From the NCBI GenBank assembly GCA_031258375.1, contig JAIRMX010000181.1:1-6044 (forward strand): a stretch of 6,044 bases of DNA, read 5' to 3'. Made by a program: the position numbers and the translations under genes. Positions 5,549-6,044 of the stretch are shown piece by piece; position 1 is the first letter of the stretch, and each line of letters opens with the position of its first letter. A model generated the notes under the pieces. The model did no database searches. It was not told where the DNA came from and worked only from the letters and a program-made list of their open reading frames with translations. The stretch is from Elusimicrobiota bacterium (lineage in GTDB: Bacteria > Elusimicrobiota > Elusimicrobia > Elusimicrobiales > Elusimicrobiaceae).

Positions 5549-5757
5549 AAAATTACGTACGGGATTTGAAAATAAACCTTCAATCCAATTGTCCCTGTTA
5601 ACAGTTGATATTTCAGCGGCGGGATATATCGGAGCAATACGGCTTTGCGTTTTGCCCTGATTAGTTTTTCCTCAATCTTAAATGTCTCATATCTGTTGAC
5701 GTCCGGTCTTGTTGGACAATTAGGTAAAGAAGCTGCCCAAAGCACAACACAAACCAT
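5549..5757 (-). pseudogene. Unrecognised coding-like fragment between transposase remnant and barrel remnant
   Basis: An open frame starts at ATG 5755-5757 with GGAG 7 nt upstream and runs to 5473, but its last 25 or so codons read out of frame through the barrel remnant. The middle, NRYETFKIEEKLIRAKRK then AVLLRYIPPLKYQLL and LKVYFQIPYVIFKYF, has a protein-like mix of basic and aromatic residues and faintly recalls the tail of a sugar or lipid transferase. I cannot name a family. The first 20 residues may simply be the 3' non-coding end of the neighbouring insertion sequence. Best read as a scrap of another gene caught in a rearranged region. Confidence 0.3.
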
Positions 5758-5777
5758 AACAGCACTCCAACTATTCT

Positions 5778-6044
5778 CTAAACTGCGTATTTTGGCAACC
5801 CCAACTTGTTAAACCTATTTATCAAACTTGCCCTTATACACTGTTCCGTGTACTGCCCCTCTTCACTGCGAGATTTTAGACTGCTCCCAAATATCCTCTT
5901 TAATCGGTAAAAGCTATTTTCCACTATACTCCTGCGGTGATCTTGTCCATCCCTCTACTCCTATCTCTTCACATCTGCGTATTACCTCATTGCGCTCCGC
6001 CCGCTTTGCCTTATCATATATATGATAGTGGTACATGTTTATAT
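5778..6044 (-). mobile_element. C-terminal remnant of an IS5/IS4-superfamily transposase, frameshifted, cut by the window edge
   Basis: Two frames together give the end of a DDE transposase. The first, open from the right edge, includes MYHYHIYDKAKRAERNEVIR then RCEEIGVEGWTR and runs to TAG 5914-5916 after losing the true frame. The second (from 5939) gives HRRSIVENSFYRLK, KRIFGSSLKSR and LINRFNKLGLPKYAV, ending at TAG 5778-5780. HRRSIVENSFYRLK supplies R, the catalytic E and K of the Y-(2)-R-(3)-E-(6)-K signature; the expected GY just before it is missing exactly where the frame changes, so a small deletion probably broke the gene there. The N-terminal part with the two Asp residues is outside the window. 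No terminal inverted repeat can be fixed without the other end. The element cannot transpose by itself unless it is rescued by frameshifting. Confidence 0.75.

Noticed and set aside
5828..6025. Plus-strand open frame of 65 codons
   Set aside because: Antisense to the transposase end, which matches the YREK signature on the minus strand.

Overview
The window looks like a piece of a low-GC anaerobe, most likely Elusimicrobiota and possibly Endomicrobium-like. The main clue is the type IV pilin, whose N-terminus (MKNKKGFTLIELLVVV, then LPQYRTAVLKSKA) has the look I associate with the many pilin-like genes of that phylum. An Mbh/Nuo-type redox pair and a homotetrameric-type glutamate synthase homologue fit an anaerobic fermenter. 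The placement is an inference from protein style; no rRNA or tRNA is present to confirm it.

Layout. 1-305 holds no convincing gene: two small hairpins, then an A/C-rich, G-poor tract. 306-1764 (minus) is a tight two-gene operon, nuoH then nuoI, with an 8-bp overlap. It encodes the membrane anchor and the 2x[4Fe-4S] ferredoxin-like subunit of a complex I or group 4 hydrogenase type machine. 1869-2378 (minus) is a type IV pilin-like gene. Directly upstream of it, also read on the minus strand, about 2413-2624 can fold into an elaborate RNA: a closing stem, a bulged second stem, a 17-bp hairpin with three G-U wobbles, and a 10-bp hairpin capped by UUCG. Near its 3' end is a candidate terminator whose left arm overlaps the second stem. 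It may be the pilin's leader or a free-standing small RNA. 2652-2893 is a cluster of six related palindromic repeats with matched base changes in their stems. 3034-4428 (plus) encodes an NADPH-dependent glutamate synthase/NfnB-type flavoprotein, with a clear -10 box and Shine-Dalgarno site.

4429-6044 is a decaying region read on the minus strand. From right to left it holds the frameshifted C-terminal end of an IS5-type transposase, an unrecognised coding-like fragment, and a broken gene that once joined an autotransporter-like beta-barrel to an OmpA-type peptidoglycan-binding domain. That gene has lost its 5' end and carries an in-frame stop, a deletion with frame change, a 1-nt frameshift and a damaged 3' end.

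How the parts relate. The nuoHI pair and the gltA-type gene share an identical 13-bp promoter core (AATTATGTATAAT), and both encode parts of low-potential electron metabolism. The pilin/RNA unit and the gltA-type gene diverge from the repeat cluster. The most novel-looking element is the structured RNA with its possible terminator/antiterminator overlap upstream of the pilin; the barrel-OmpA fusion remnant comes second.
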